DNA of 64,000 nt from NCBI GenBank assembly GCA_001567105.1, contig LMZR01000039.1, positions 1-64,000 of the forward strand. Reading direction: 5' to 3'. The stretch's first letter is position 1. The number at the start of each line of letters is the position of its first letter. Under the pieces are notes generated by a model. It was not told the origin of the DNA and ran no database searches. It saw nothing but the letters and a program-made list of their open reading frames with translations. Below, piece after piece: positions 28,048 to 37,012 of the stretch. This DNA comes from Chloroflexi bacterium OLB14 (GTDB taxonomy: Bacteria > Chloroflexota > Anaerolineae > Anaerolineales > Villigracilaceae). A program made the translations under genes and the position numbers.

Positions 28048-29033
28048 GCATTGAAAAAAACTATTCTGGAAAACACGTTTTAATAACAGGCGGGCTTGGT
28101 TTTATAGGAAGCAACCTTGCGCGCACATTGGTTAAGTTGGGCGCAAAAATAACCGTAATAGACAACCTAAACCCAAACTCTGGTGCTAATTTGCAAAATG
28201 TTGAAAGTATAAAAAATCAAATTGAGATTGTGGAAGATGATATAAAAAACGAAAAGCATCTAAAGGCATTATTAAAAGACCAGCATTATTTATTTAACTT
28301 AGCGGGGCAAAATAGCCATGTTGGCAGTATGCAAGATCCATTTAACGATTTACACGAAAATGTTGTGGCGCAATTAAAACTTTTAGAAACATGTAGGTTA
28401 TATAATTCCACCATCAAAATTGTTTTTTCTGGCACGCGCCAAGTATATGGGCGGGCAAAATATTTACCAGTAGATGAAAAACACCTACTAACCCCATTAG
28501 ACAATAACGGCGTTAGCAAACGCGCTGGCGAAATGTATCATATTGTTTATAACCGTGTATATGATATGGCAACTTGTGTTGTGCGTATGACTAACGTATA
28601 TGGACCACACATGCGAATTAAAGATAGTCACCTAACATTTGTTGGCTGGTGGATTTATCAATTATTAGCAGGGCAAACAATTCAAATTTATGGCGATGGC
28701 AGTCAAATTCGAGATTTCAATTATGTAGATGATGTGGTTCAGGCTTTGATATTGTGCGCCAGCAACCCATTTGCTTATGGAAAAATTTACAACTTAGGCG
28801 GCGAGCCAATCACCTTGCTTGAACTTGCCGAACAAATGATTCAAATTTATGGAACAGGGAATTATGAATTCATCAGTTACCCTGACAATCGAAAACGTAT
28901 TGATATTGGTGATTACTATGGTGATTACAATTTCATCAATACCGAATTGGGTTGGTCGCCACAAACACCGCTGATTGAGGGCATGAAAAAAACAATTGAA
29001 TTCTATAAGCAACACAAGGAGCATTATTTGTAA
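28044..29033 (+). CDS. NAD-dependent sugar epimerase/dehydratase, atypical active site
   Basis: This extended-SDR sugar-nucleotide enzyme of 329 residues has the Rossmann motif GGLGFIGSNLA (about 13-23), acidic VIDNL, and FSGTRQVYG. Where most relatives have PYGxSK, it reads NNGVSKRAGEMYH: the catalytic Tyr of YxxxK is replaced by Asn, with Lys kept. Family members written with a similar NGxxK segment exist, so this is probably a subgroup and not a sequencing fault, but the chemistry may differ from GalE. The C-terminal DGSQIRDFNYVDDVV is the usual substrate-side motif. ATG overlaps the GT2 stop (ATGA). Confidence 0.85.
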   Translation: MSIEKNYSGKHVLITGGLGFIGSNLARTLVKLGAKITVIDNLNPNSGANLQNVESIKNQIEIVEDDIKNEKHLKALLKDQHYLFNLAGQNSHVGSMQDPFNDLHENVVAQLKLLETCRLYNSTIKIVFSGTRQVYGRAKYLPVDEKHLLTPLDNNGVSKRAGEMYHIVYNRVYDMATCVVRMTNVYGPHMRIKDSHLTFVGWWIYQLLAGQTIQIYGDGSQIRDFNYVDDVVQALILCASNPFAYGKIYNLGGEPITLLELAEQMIQIYGTGNYEFISYPDNRKRIDIGDYYGDYNFINTELGWSPQTPLIEGMKKTIEFYKQHKEHYL

Positions 29034-30136
29034 TGTCCGAAATTTTTGCCTTGGATTTACAAGCCCAATACGAGTCTATTCGGGCAGAGATAGATTCTGC
29101 AATTCAACAAGTGTTGAGCAAAGGGTCTTTTATTCTGGGGGATGAAGTCTCTGTCTTTGAAGCTGAATTTGCAAAGTATTGCCGCGCCTCTCATGGAATT
29201 GGGGTTGGCACTGGTACTGATGCCTTATTTTTATCTTTATTAAGTTGTGAAGTGCAAACGGGTGACGAAGTCATTGCGCCATCTCACACAGCAGTTGCCA
29301 CTATCGCCGCTATTGAATTAACGGGAGCAAAGCCTGTACTGGTTGATATTGATATTCAAAGATACACACTTGACTTACAGCACATTGAAAAAGCCATTAC
29401 AAAAAAAACAAAGGCTATTATTCCAGTACATTTATATGGTTGCCCAGCGAATTTAGAACCAATCATCGAAGTTGCGCGCCCCAAAAATATATTTGTCATA
29501 GAAGATTGTGCCCAAGCACATGGCGCAAAATATCATGGTCAGCCTGTAGGGTCACACGGAGATATTGCCGCGTTTAGTTTTTATCCTACAAAAAATTTAG
29601 GTGCTTTTGGTGATGGTGGGATGGTGGTTACAGATAACTCCGCTTTAGCAGAAAAAGCAACTTTGTTACGTCAATATGGTTGGAAAAATCGTTATATCAG
29701 CCAAATTAAGGGGACGAACAGCCGTTTGGATGAATTACAAGCGGCTATGTTGCGCGTGAAATTAAAATATTTAGATATTTGGAATCGACGTCGTAGGGAG
29801 TTAGCTAATCACTATTTAAGATTGTTAGCAGATACAAATTTAATTTTACCTACACAACCAAGTGATTGTGAGCATGTGTATCACCAGTTTGTGGTCCGAT
29901 ACTCAAAACGTGATGACTTGCAAAAATTTTTACAACAAAAAGGAATTCATACTGCAATTCACTATCCAGTACCCGTACATTTGCAACCTGCTTATACAAA
30001 TTTGGGTTACCCCAAAGGCTCTTTACCGAATACAGAAAAAATAAGCACTGAAATCTTATCTTTGCCGTTATATCCTGAATTGACAGAAGAACAAGTGAAG
30101 TTCGTGTCTGAATGTGTGCTTGAGTTTATAAATTGA
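29033..30136 (+). CDS. DegT/DnrJ/EryC1/StrS sugar aminotransferase
   Basis: This 367-residue PLP enzyme has GTGTDALFLSL (phosphate loop), EDCAQAHGA (Asp to the pyridine nitrogen) and the PLP lysine in SFYPTKNLGAFGDGG. It transaminates a keto sugar nucleotide, most likely the product of the epimerase/dehydratase immediately upstream, giving an amino sugar for the glycan made by this operon. ATG shares one base with the preceding TAA (TAATG). It is the last gene of the operon; convergent ltrA begins 5 bp further on. Confidence 0.9.
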   Translation: MSEIFALDLQAQYESIRAEIDSAIQQVLSKGSFILGDEVSVFEAEFAKYCRASHGIGVGTGTDALFLSLLSCEVQTGDEVIAPSHTAVATIAAIELTGAKPVLVDIDIQRYTLDLQHIEKAITKKTKAIIPVHLYGCPANLEPIIEVARPKNIFVIEDCAQAHGAKYHGQPVGSHGDIAAFSFYPTKNLGAFGDGGMVVTDNSALAEKATLLRQYGWKNRYISQIKGTNSRLDELQAAMLRVKLKYLDIWNRRRRELANHYLRLLADTNLILPTQPSDCEHVYHQFVVRYSKRDDLQKFLQQKGIHTAIHYPVPVHLQPAYTNLGYPKGSLPNTEKISTEILSLPLYPELTEEQVKFVSECVLEFIN

Positions 30137-30141
30137 TATTC

Positions 30142-31327
30142 TCAATTTTCTCTATGCTTCAAAAATAATTTGATAACAAGAAGTAAAGCAAACAATATTC
30201 CTGTTAATAAGGTTGTGTAATTTGTAAAGGAAGTTAGGAACATTAAGAGTACAAAAATCCAGACAAGATAAGGATGAAATTTAGAATCAGTTCTAGGTCT
30301 GTTGTGAAGCGACCAAAGAATCAGGATATATAAAATCGTTGGGATGGAGACCATCATGCCTGCGGTGTTTATATCCAATTCGGTGTGATGCAAAACAAAA
30401 TCAATTTCAACTGCTAAACCTGCGCCCAATGCCGCGATGGAGGCGAAAATAAAATAATGTCCGTAACTCCATAATACTTCTTTTCGGATTTCTTCTCGTA
30501 AGACAGTGAACACATCACCCATTGACCAATCAAAATAAAGCCACCACATAGAAAAAAGAATTAACAAACCACCTGCAATGACAGGCAACAGATTTGTATG
30601 AAACTCACCTGATTGAAGTGTGGCTTGAATACCCATTGATGAAGATAAAATTGATTCACCTAAAACGATGATGGTGAATAAACCATATCTTTCAGTGATG
30701 TGACCTACATGCCATGAAGTTCTGCCTGCTTGTTGCGCCCAAGTTGGTACAAGTAATTCAAGAATTGCTAATACAACAAATGCAATTGGATGCCACCACT
30801 GTCCTTGAAAAAATAAGAGACTAACCCAAGCGATCTGACAAAATGTATATCCGCTGGCATAACGATACAGTGTTTTCCTTCTGGCTATATCTGAATATCC
30901 TGCTCGAAAATATTGCGCCACCATTGCTAAACGCAATACTACATAACCAATGGTGACAAATTGAAAAGTCAGTTTCTTCAAAGGCTCGTTGAATCCCTGA
31001 GGCGATAATTAATGAGCCGATAATTTGTACAAAGGTGACTAAACGATAAGGTACATCATCACAATCATAAGCAGATGCGAACCATGTGAAGTTCATCCAG
31101 CCCCACCAAATGGCGAAGAAGACTGCTAAATAACTAAAAATTGAATCTAGTATGTGCCCTTCAGCAAAGCCATGATGTAAAGCAACGCCTGCTTGGGCAA
31201 CTGCTACGACAAATACTAAATCAAATAACAATTCTAACGGCGTTGATGGGCGATGTGCTTCATCCACTGAACGTGGCAGCATGGGGACTATCCATTTACG
31301 GGGTTGGGGGTGAGTGTGGTGGGTCAT
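30142..31327 (-). CDS. Low temperature requirement protein A (LtrA) family, frameshifted
   Basis: A multi-pass membrane protein of the LtrA family, recognisable by the start RPSTPLELLFDLVFVVAVAQAG and by ITERYGLFTIIVLGESIL. Function is not established beyond a listerial cold-growth phenotype. It lies in two frames, 31327-30965 and 30981-30142. Reading the A4 at 30964-30967 as A3 joins them as EETDFQFVTIGYVVLRLAMV, giving one protein of about 394 residues and ten or more helices. The frame opens at 31372, but ATG 31327 (MTHHTHPQPRKW) avoids overlap with the DUF5615 gene. No Shine-Dalgarno is seen. Confidence 0.8.
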
Positions 31328-31335
31328 AATAAAAT

Positions 31336-31689
31336 TTATTTTAATGGAATATAAACAATCTGCCCTTCCCATTCCCCTTGCTCACTGGCTTCGACAACTA
31401 ACAAAATATCATTAATGGCTACACCGATTGGCAAATCATCATCTACTTCAATAACTCCTGGCATGGGTAAACCTGCGCGTACTCTTTCATAAGCAAAATT
31501 AGTGATTGTTGTCACATCGTGGGTTACTAAAACTCGCTCTTCTTTTGCCGCCCATTCTAAAATTACACGGTCATCTTCATTTGATAAACCCACATCTTGC
31601 ACACGCACAATATCCAAATCGGGTTTACGCCGTAACATACCGCGCACAATATCATTGTTGAAGTTTTCATCGGCAACGAGAATTAGCAT
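31336..31689 (-). CDS. DUF5615 PIN-like protein, probable toxin partner
   Basis: This 117-residue protein begins MLILVADENFNNDIVRGML, the acidic DEN motif of the DUF5615/Mut7-C PIN-like family, with a second acidic site in NEDDRVILEWA and VLVTHD. Such proteins are usually encoded after a DUF433 protein, as here. Nuclease activity is expected from the fold but not shown. It starts 6 bp after the corrected end of the DUF433 gene, so the two form one operon. Confidence 0.8.
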   Translation of the reverse strand: MLILVADENFNNDIVRGMLRRKPDLDIVRVQDVGLSNEDDRVILEWAAKEERVLVTHDVTTITNFAYERVRAGLPMPGVIEVDDDLPIGVAINDILLVVEASEQGEWEGQIVYIPLK

Positions 31690-31695
31690 AATTTT

Positions 31696-32026
31696 TTATT
31701 TTTTTCTTGCTAATAATCTCTGACGGATTCCATGTGGGTCAAGTCGTTTTTCATTTTCTGCTCTAACGGCTTGGGCTTGTTTTTTTTCTTTTTGCTAAAT
31801 AAGAATTAACTGCTTTTTGATTTTGTAAGTAATAGCTAATCGTAGCATACACATCTGACAAAGAAACAGACGGATATTGTTGAGCAATTTCTTCGGCGGT
31901 TGCCCCACGCAGAAATGCTTTGACGATTGTATCCAAAGTAACACGAGTTCCGCCTACTTTGACAACGCCATGTTTATCAGAGGTTAGCGGAAGAGATACT
32001 TGTTGGATTTGGAGCATTGCTGTCAT
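31696..32026 (-). CDS. DUF433 antitoxin-like protein (3' frameshift)
   Basis: The N-terminal GTRVTLDTIVKAFLRGATAEEIAQQYPSV (shown only in part by its key GTR, D and ATAEEIAQQYP positions) is the DUF433/VapB-antitoxin helix-turn-helix. The raw frame stops early at 31763. Reading the T8 at 31780-31787 as T7 continues it as QAQAVRAENEKRLDPHG and ends RQRLLARKK at TAA 31696-31698, the usual family C-terminus. It would bind its own promoter and neutralise the DUF5615 partner. The promoter is a predicted leaderless one. Confidence 0.75.
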
Positions 32027-32032
32027 AAGGGT

Positions 32033-32038
32033 ATTTTA
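32033..32038 (-). promoter_or_regulatory. -10 element, predicted leaderless, DUF433/DUF5615 pair
   Basis: TAAAAT on the minus strand ends 6 nt before ATG 32026, with no Shine-Dalgarno in between. Confidence 0.45.
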
Positions 32039-32050
32039 CCTGAATTCTAT

Positions 32051-32952
32051 TTACTTTAATATCCTTAAGCCTCTTAATATCTCAATTACTATCTTTACAA
32101 ATGAACTTTCTCGAATATTTCCATCGCGTAGCATTTGGAATACTCCAGTAACAACAAAACTTAAAATACTACCAATAATTATTATAGGAAAAGCATATTC
32201 GGGAGCATAAAGACTAACACTTGATAGGAGTAAAACTATCAGAAAAAAAATTCCCAATTAATGAAGTAAATGATGCTGGAATCTTATTAAATGAGTTTGC
32301 ATCAGATGCCACAATTTTTCTGAGTCTAGAGTTTTGAGTGGAAATCTCTGCTAATAATTCATTAATCACTTTATTATCTCCTAACATTTCGGATTTAATT
32401 AACAATAAGGAGAGGGAAGATAAATATTGTATAGATGATTCCATTTCTGTTATTACTTGATTTTGCAATTCCTTATTTTGATTTATATGTTCTTTAGTAA
32501 AAGATAGATAGTCAGATGCTAATTGTATCTTCTTAAGATTTGCTAATTTCCATAAGGCATTTGCAATATTTTGCGGAATTAAGGCTATTTGACGAAGCAG
32601 TTTCTTTTTTTATCCTTTTTGCAAAACGAAGCCGTTTGATAGTCACTTTCGACTCATCATATAACAAATTTGCTCTTCTTAATAAATCTGCCTCTACATT
32701 AGAAATGATTCTTTCTTCAGGAATAACCCATATTGGAATATCATCTTTTTTACTGAAAAGCCTATATATTCTTAATCCTAGTTTCCATCCCTCATCATCT
32801 CTCAGGTAACCATTCCTAACTGATTGAGGTTCGGTCCAAACAGCAATTACATAAGAGAGAAAAACAATAACTACAGCAATGATTATGGCAACCAGTATTA
32901 TCGGTAGCAACGCGTAAATTATTATTAACATAAAGAGTATAAATCCAGCCAT
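32051..32952 (-). CDS. Unrecognised membrane protein, two frameshifts
   Basis: I do not recognise this family. Three frame pieces (32952-32533, 32610-32214, 32257-32051) join into one protein of about 299 residues if the T7 at 32605-32611 and the A8 at 32243-32250 each lose one base. The repaired joins read RIKKKLLRQIALIPQNI and SLIGNFFLIVLLLSS. Two hydrophobic segments lie at the N-terminus (about 3-38) and two near the C-terminus. The middle is a long, probably coiled-coil cytosolic region. ATG 32952 has AAGGA upstream. It ends 25 bp before the DUF433 start region. No function is proposed. Confidence 0.55.
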
Positions 32953-33028
32953 TTTATTTTCCTTGTACTTGATAAAATAACATTCTAATTTACTTTTGCC
33001 CGTAAATTTTCTCCTGTCTTAATGTTTT

Positions 33029-34036
33029 CTAACTATATCTCTTCCGAATCTCAGGCAGAAAATAATCATCGAAGAATCTATCCACATCATAATCAGGTGA
33101 CCAGTTCCAATCTTTGCGGGCGCGAGAGTCATCTACATCTTGGGGCCAAGAATCGACAATGCCTTGACGGCGTAGATTTGGCTCAAATTTTATATCCGCA
33201 TTGGGAAAGGCTTTGATAGCGCGTTGACGAAATTCTTCAGCAGTTATTGCAAATGCTGATATGTTATAAACAGTGCGAGTCAAATTTTCTTTTTTAGCAT
33301 CCATCAACATCAACAAAGATTTTATTGCATCGGGCATTGCCATGAATGGGATTTTAGAATCAGGGCGCACAAAACAACTGTATGATTTATTTTGTGCGGC
33401 GGCGTGCAGCATTTCAGGTCCATAATCACTTGTGCCACCACTAGGCATTGTAAAAGCAGATATCAAGCCTGGAAAACGAATCGAGCGAAAATCCAAAAAG
33501 TGAGGCGGGTTTTCATCCAAATGTTTTTGACCATAAAATTTTCCGTAATACATGCCTAACTTTTCACAATACAATTTATTACAACCATACATGGTTTGCG
33601 GATTATCCCAATCTTCCTCTTTCACTGCGCCCGCAGAATTTTTTGCATCAATCGTCCCCATGCCATAGGCGGCAATCGAACTCGGAAATAAAAACTTAAC
33701 CGACTTTTTATATTTTTCAGAACGATACGCCGCCATCATCAACAATTGCATGGTGCCTTCCACGTTAATGCGATGTGCTTCTTCAGTTGCAATTTCTGCT
33801 TTCGATGAAAGTGATGCCGCTAAATGAAAAATGATATCAAAATCATAATCATAAAAAGTTTTTATTTTATACAGTAAATCACCTTGCACATGTTCTGTTG
33901 AAAAATTTTTAATCGAATCAGGTAAGGGCATAAAATCAGCTGTCACAATTTTATAACCACGCTTCGACAATTCTCCCACCAAGGCTTGTCCAATTTCTCC
34001 GCACGCACCAGTTACCAGCACTTGCTTAATGGTCAT
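33029..34036 (-). CDS. SDR-type L-threonine 3-dehydrogenase (UDP-Glc epimerase-like)
   Basis: Extended SDR of 335 residues: TGACGEIGQALV for NAD, FPSSIAAYG (Ser), and MYGCNKLYCE with the catalytic Tyr and Lys. FRSIRFPGLIS, a Gly-rich loop followed by DYGPEMLHAA, the PDAIKSLL segment and WPQDVDDSRARKDW match SDR-type L-threonine 3-dehydrogenases, which oxidise Thr to 2-amino-3-ketobutyrate. ATG is preceded by AGGAGAT. It is monocistronic; the divergent lipoprotein gene starts 48 bp away. I leave the symbol empty because related D-erythronate-type dehydrogenases share many of these motifs. Confidence 0.75.
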   Translation of the reverse strand: MTIKQVLVTGACGEIGQALVGELSKRGYKIVTADFMPLPDSIKNFSTEHVQGDLLYKIKTFYDYDFDIIFHLAASLSSKAEIATEEAHRINVEGTMQLLMMAAYRSEKYKKSVKFLFPSSIAAYGMGTIDAKNSAGAVKEEDWDNPQTMYGCNKLYCEKLGMYYGKFYGQKHLDENPPHFLDFRSIRFPGLISAFTMPSGGTSDYGPEMLHAAAQNKSYSCFVRPDSKIPFMAMPDAIKSLLMLMDAKKENLTRTVYNISAFAITAEEFRQRAIKAFPNADIKFEPNLRRQGIVDSWPQDVDDSRARKDWNWSPDYDVDRFFDDYFLPEIRKRYS

Positions 34037-34051
34037 ATAAATCTCCTGATA

Positions 34052-34060
34052 TGCTAGAAT
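34052..34060 (+). promoter_or_regulatory. Extended -10 promoter
   Basis: TGCTAGAAT is an extended -10 placed 23 nt before ATG 34084. It overlaps the start region of the divergent dehydrogenase gene. Confidence 0.5.
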
Positions 34061-34083
34061 GAGTTAATCTATTTTACGACATA

Positions 34084-34923
34084 ATGAAAAAAATGAAACT
34101 ATCCATGTCATTGCGAGTCGCCGTTCTTGTACTTTGGCGACGAAGCAATCTCCCAATTAACATAAGATTGCTTCGTCGGACATTCGTCCTCCTCGCAATG
34201 ACATTATTAATTTCCTGTTCCTCATTTGACAATTTACTTGCTACATCCACGCCTGTGATTTTGACCCAAACACCGCTTCCGACCTCGACCCGAATTTGGT
34301 TCCCACCATCAGCCACCACCACGCTGGGAGTTAATTCTATTATTCAAACCTCAACCCCTGTGCCGATTCTTGAATTAGGTAACTTGATTCTCGAAGATGA
34401 TTTTTCAGATGAAACCTTATGGGATATTGCCTCATCAGAACAAGCCACATCTGCTATTAATAGCAATCGTTTAATTCTTTCTGCTCAAAGTGGCGTGTAT
34501 ATGTTAAGTTTGCGCCACGAAATTGTTTTGACAGATTATTACGCTGAAATCACTGCTCAACCAAGTTTATGCAAAGGCAAAGATAATTATGGATTATTAA
34601 TCCGTGCTAGTAGTGCATCTTATTTTCGCTTCGTCATAACATGTGATGGTACAGTCCGTGCTGAAAGATATAGTTCAGGCACACGTTTGGTTTTACAGCA
34701 ACCTGAAATCAGTGCTGATGCTCCGCATGGCGCGCCAAGTCAAGTAAAAATCGGAGTTTGGGTATATGGCAAAGAAATGCGTTTATATCTGAACGATCAT
34801 TTTCAATTCAGCATCATTGATCCAAGTTTCCCGAGTGGCACAGTTGGAGTCTTCGTCCGCGCTGAAGAGGATACACCTATCGTCATTGCATTTTCGGATT
34901 TGGTGATTAATGAAATAAAGTAA
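34084..34923 (+). CDS. Lipoprotein with a concanavalin/LamG-like domain; repeat within signal region
   Basis: A basic, hydrophobic N-terminus ends in the lipobox LISC (FVLLAMTLLISCSS), so the mature protein is lipid-anchored. A Thr/Pro/Ser-rich linker (about 45-90) leads to a single domain (about 100-279) starting LILEDDFSDETLWD, with IRASSASYFRFVI and LYLNDHFQFSII. This is a jelly-roll of the LamG/DUF1080 type often binding glycans. Codons 8-40 are encoded by a 98-bp palindromic repeat (34106-34203), giving the odd arginine-rich SLRVAVLVLWRRSNL before the hydrophobic core. ATG 34084 is followed by a second in-frame ATG at 34093. Confidence 0.7.
   Translation: MKKMKLSMSLRVAVLVLWRRSNLPINIRLLRRTFVLLAMTLLISCSSFDNLLATSTPVILTQTPLPTSTRIWFPPSATTTLGVNSIIQTSTPVPILELGNLILEDDFSDETLWDIASSEQATSAINSNRLILSAQSGVYMLSLRHEIVLTDYYAEITAQPSLCKGKDNYGLLIRASSASYFRFVITCDGTVRAERYSSGTRLVLQQPEISADAPHGAPSQVKIGVWVYGKEMRLYLNDHFQFSIIDPSFPSGTVGVFVRAEEDTPIVIAFSDLVINEIK
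34106..34203. repeat. Palindromic repeat unit inside a coding region, TGTCATTGCGAG family
   Basis: Ends are a perfect 12-bp inverted repeat, TGTCATTGCGAG and CTCGCAATGACA. Inside is a second inverted repeat, GACGAAGCAATCT and AGATTGCTTCGTC. Related copies lie at 36936 and 49736. Here the unit sits in frame inside the signal-peptide codons of a lipoprotein gene. Confidence 0.8.
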
Positions 34924-34937
34924 TGATTTGAAATAGA

Positions 34938-35024
34938 GTGCGTCGCGCTCTTATTTACAAAGAAGTCTTAATCATAAGGTGCTTAGCTTTGCAGAATTAA
35001 TTTAATCCATTAAGCGCGACGCAC
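34938..35024. repeat. Inverted repeat in intergenic spacer
   Basis: GTGCGTCGCGCT (34938-34949) and AGCGCGACGCAC (35013-35024) form a perfect 12-bp stem around a 63-nt A/T-rich loop. The following bases to 35060 are a run of imperfect ATTTACCA-type units. No promoter is convincing. Confidence 0.65.
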
Positions 35025-35066
35025 ACTTGCACAATTTACCATTTACCAATTACTATTTACTGCAAA

Positions 35067-36044
35067 ATGCTCACATCATCTAGCATCATCCACCTCCCTT
35101 TTACCACTGACTTGACCGAAGGTGGAATTGCGTATGCGTTGCGGTCACTTTCTTATGCTTATTTCAAAAGTGATTTATCACCTGTTGGCAAGTTACGGCG
35201 CACAGTTGCAAACGTGGCAGTGGAGTTGGCGTTTCGGCGTTATTTAGCAAATCAAAATGTAGCCTTTGAAGTCAAAGCCTCGCGCGCCTTTACAGACTCG
35301 GAAAGATACGATGTCTTTTTAGATAAATATAGATGTGGTATCAAATCTTTTTTTATTTCAAATCGTAATCAAATTTCAGAAATCAAACGCAACCCACAAG
35401 CTTTGTTAAATGCCCAAGCCCTTGTGCCAGCAGATCATCACGCCGCCGATGGACATTCTTATAATGACATTTATATTTTTGCATTTGCAACAGGTTTAAT
35501 CGCCGCCTCACAAGTTGATTTGCAAAAAGCACTCGATAAAAATCAGCCACATTATTTGGTGCATATTCTTCCCGAGTCATGGCGTAAACCATCTCATTGG
35601 AATCCGTTAGGAACTTTGACATTAAAATCAGAATCGGATGAAGAAACCATAGTCGAAGTCATTGGGCAGGATGAAGGTCGCGTGATGAAGCGTAAGGTCA
35701 TCAGTTTACATCCTAAAACAAAAATCAATCTTGATGAAAATTTTTATGCAATCAATGCTATTCATGTCAAACACATGCCGAATGCTCGTATCGGAATCAA
35801 ATGTGAAGCACAAAGAGATGCTTACATCATCTCGCATTTTGATTGGGCGAATATTTGGGTGTATGGCATGGATATTTTTTTGTGCGGTTTTCTTTCGTAT
35901 GAAGAATTTAGTCAGCAAGCAAAGGCATTGCCTATTAATTCAAAAACATTTCAATATGAAACCACGCGAGTCAAAAATTTATTTGTGCCTGTTGCAAATT
36001 TGAAACCGATGGAGAAACTTTTTATTAACCGTCCCGCAGGTTAA
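35067..36044 (+). CDS. Unrecognised cytosolic protein, possible nuclease-like fold
   Basis: This 325-residue soluble protein is not one I can name. Residues 45-95 contain VAVELAFRRYLANQNVAFEVK, cut here to its ordered pattern of an early Glu, then RYDVFLDKYRCGIKSFF. That spacing of acidic residues and a Lys is reminiscent of PD-(D/E)xK nucleases, a weak resemblance only. The rest is mixed alpha/beta with many aromatic residues and no membrane segment or signal peptide. It stands alone between a lipoprotein gene and the cell-wall amidase gene. No Shine-Dalgarno is visible before ATG 35067. Confidence 0.5.
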   Translation: MLTSSSIIHLPFTTDLTEGGIAYALRSLSYAYFKSDLSPVGKLRRTVANVAVELAFRRYLANQNVAFEVKASRAFTDSERYDVFLDKYRCGIKSFFISNRNQISEIKRNPQALLNAQALVPADHHAADGHSYNDIYIFAFATGLIAASQVDLQKALDKNQPHYLVHILPESWRKPSHWNPLGTLTLKSESDEETIVEVIGQDEGRVMKRKVISLHPKTKINLDENFYAINAIHVKHMPNARIGIKCEAQRDAYIISHFDWANIWVYGMDIFLCGFLSYEEFSQQAKALPINSKTFQYETTRVKNLFVPVANLKPMEKLFINRPAG

Positions 36045-36152
36045 CTCCACGCTCCTTTCGCGTCCTCGGCGAAAGAATAATTTATTACACGCCGCCGTTC
36101 CACAGGGAGGCTTCGCACAGGACGGCGGCTAAAGCGAAATGACGTTTTAAGG

Positions 36153-36158
36153 TAAGAT
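36153..36158 (+). promoter_or_regulatory. -10 element, predicted leaderless
   Basis: TAAGAT ends 6 nt before ATG 36165 of the amidase gene, with no Shine-Dalgarno between them. Confidence 0.4.
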
Positions 36159-36164
36159 ATAAAA

Positions 36165-36929
36165 ATGGAAACAAACGAAAAACGAAAACCACGCAACAAT
36201 ATTTTTATTTCAACAATTGGCATTGCAATTTTGATTGCGACTCTTTTTACAGCATGGACGCCAAACAGTTTATTTACCAGTAATTTAGAAGAGCAATTAC
36301 GGACATTATTAACGCCTCAAATTGTGAATCAAGTTGGGGTAAACACACTACAACCTCAATTACGAATTGGGATTGTGGCTGGGCATATGGGCAATGATTC
36401 GGGAGCCGTGTGTGTTGATAATAATGGTCAAGTAGATGTAACCGAAGCAGATGTTAATTTTGAAATCGCTTCACGTGTGCGCGATAGTTTGGTATCGAAG
36501 GGCTATCAGGTAGATTTGTTAAATGAATTTGATACACGCTTGAATGGGTATCGCGCTGTAGCATTGGTTTCGATTCATAATGATTCATGTGAATATATCA
36601 ACGAAGCGGCGACAGGATTCAAAGTAGCGGCTTCTTTAGAGACACGCGATGTGAATCGTGCACAAAGATTGACTGCCTGTTTAATTGACCGCTACCAAAG
36701 TTTGACGGGTTTATTCTTTCATGCTAATAGTATTACTGCTGATATGACTCAATACCATGCGTTTTCTGAAATTGATCCGAATACAATTACGGCTATCATT
36801 GAAACTGGCTTTTTGAATTTAGATAGAGAGATATTAACTGAACAAACTGATTTAGTAGCAGAAGGTGTAACGCAAGGTATTTTGTGTTTTATCAATAATG
36901 AAAGTGTGTTGCCAACTGCAATTCCGTAA
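36165..36929 (+). CDS. N-acetylmuramoyl-L-alanine amidase (Amidase_3)
   Basis: The 254-residue protein has one N-terminal signal anchor (about 14-30) and a zinc amidase domain (about 65-250). The metal and catalytic residues are visible: His in IVAGHMGNDSG, Glu in VTEADVN, His in VSIHNDSCE, and the catalytic Glu in IIETGFLN. It cuts the bond between MurNAc and the peptide stem outside the membrane. It directly precedes a run of four L,D-transpeptidase genes on the same strand, which suggests joint wall remodelling. Confidence 0.85.
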   Translation: METNEKRKPRNNIFISTIGIAILIATLFTAWTPNSLFTSNLEEQLRTLLTPQIVNQVGVNTLQPQLRIGIVAGHMGNDSGAVCVDNNGQVDVTEADVNFEIASRVRDSLVSKGYQVDLLNEFDTRLNGYRAVALVSIHNDSCEYINEAATGFKVAASLETRDVNRAQRLTACLIDRYQSLTGLFFHANSITADMTQYHAFSEIDPNTITAIIETGFLNLDREILTEQTDLVAEGVTQGILCFINNESVLPTAIP

Positions 36930-36935
36930 TATCAT

Positions 36936-36997
36936 CATTGCGAGGGTTGGGTCTCGATACGTTGCTTTGCAACTACTCGACTATCAACCTCGCAATG
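36936..36997. repeat. Palindromic repeat, CATTGCGAGGGTTG/CAACCTCGCAATG, with inner GGTCTCGATACG unit
   Basis: CATTGCGAGGGTTG and CAACCTCGCAATG pair over 13 bp. The interior holds a second unit, GGTCTCGATACGTTGC...GCAACTACTCGAC, itself a hairpin. The inner unit recurs in reverse at 49674-49706. Confidence 0.75.
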
Positions 36998-37012
36998 GCA
37001 GAGTTAAATAAA

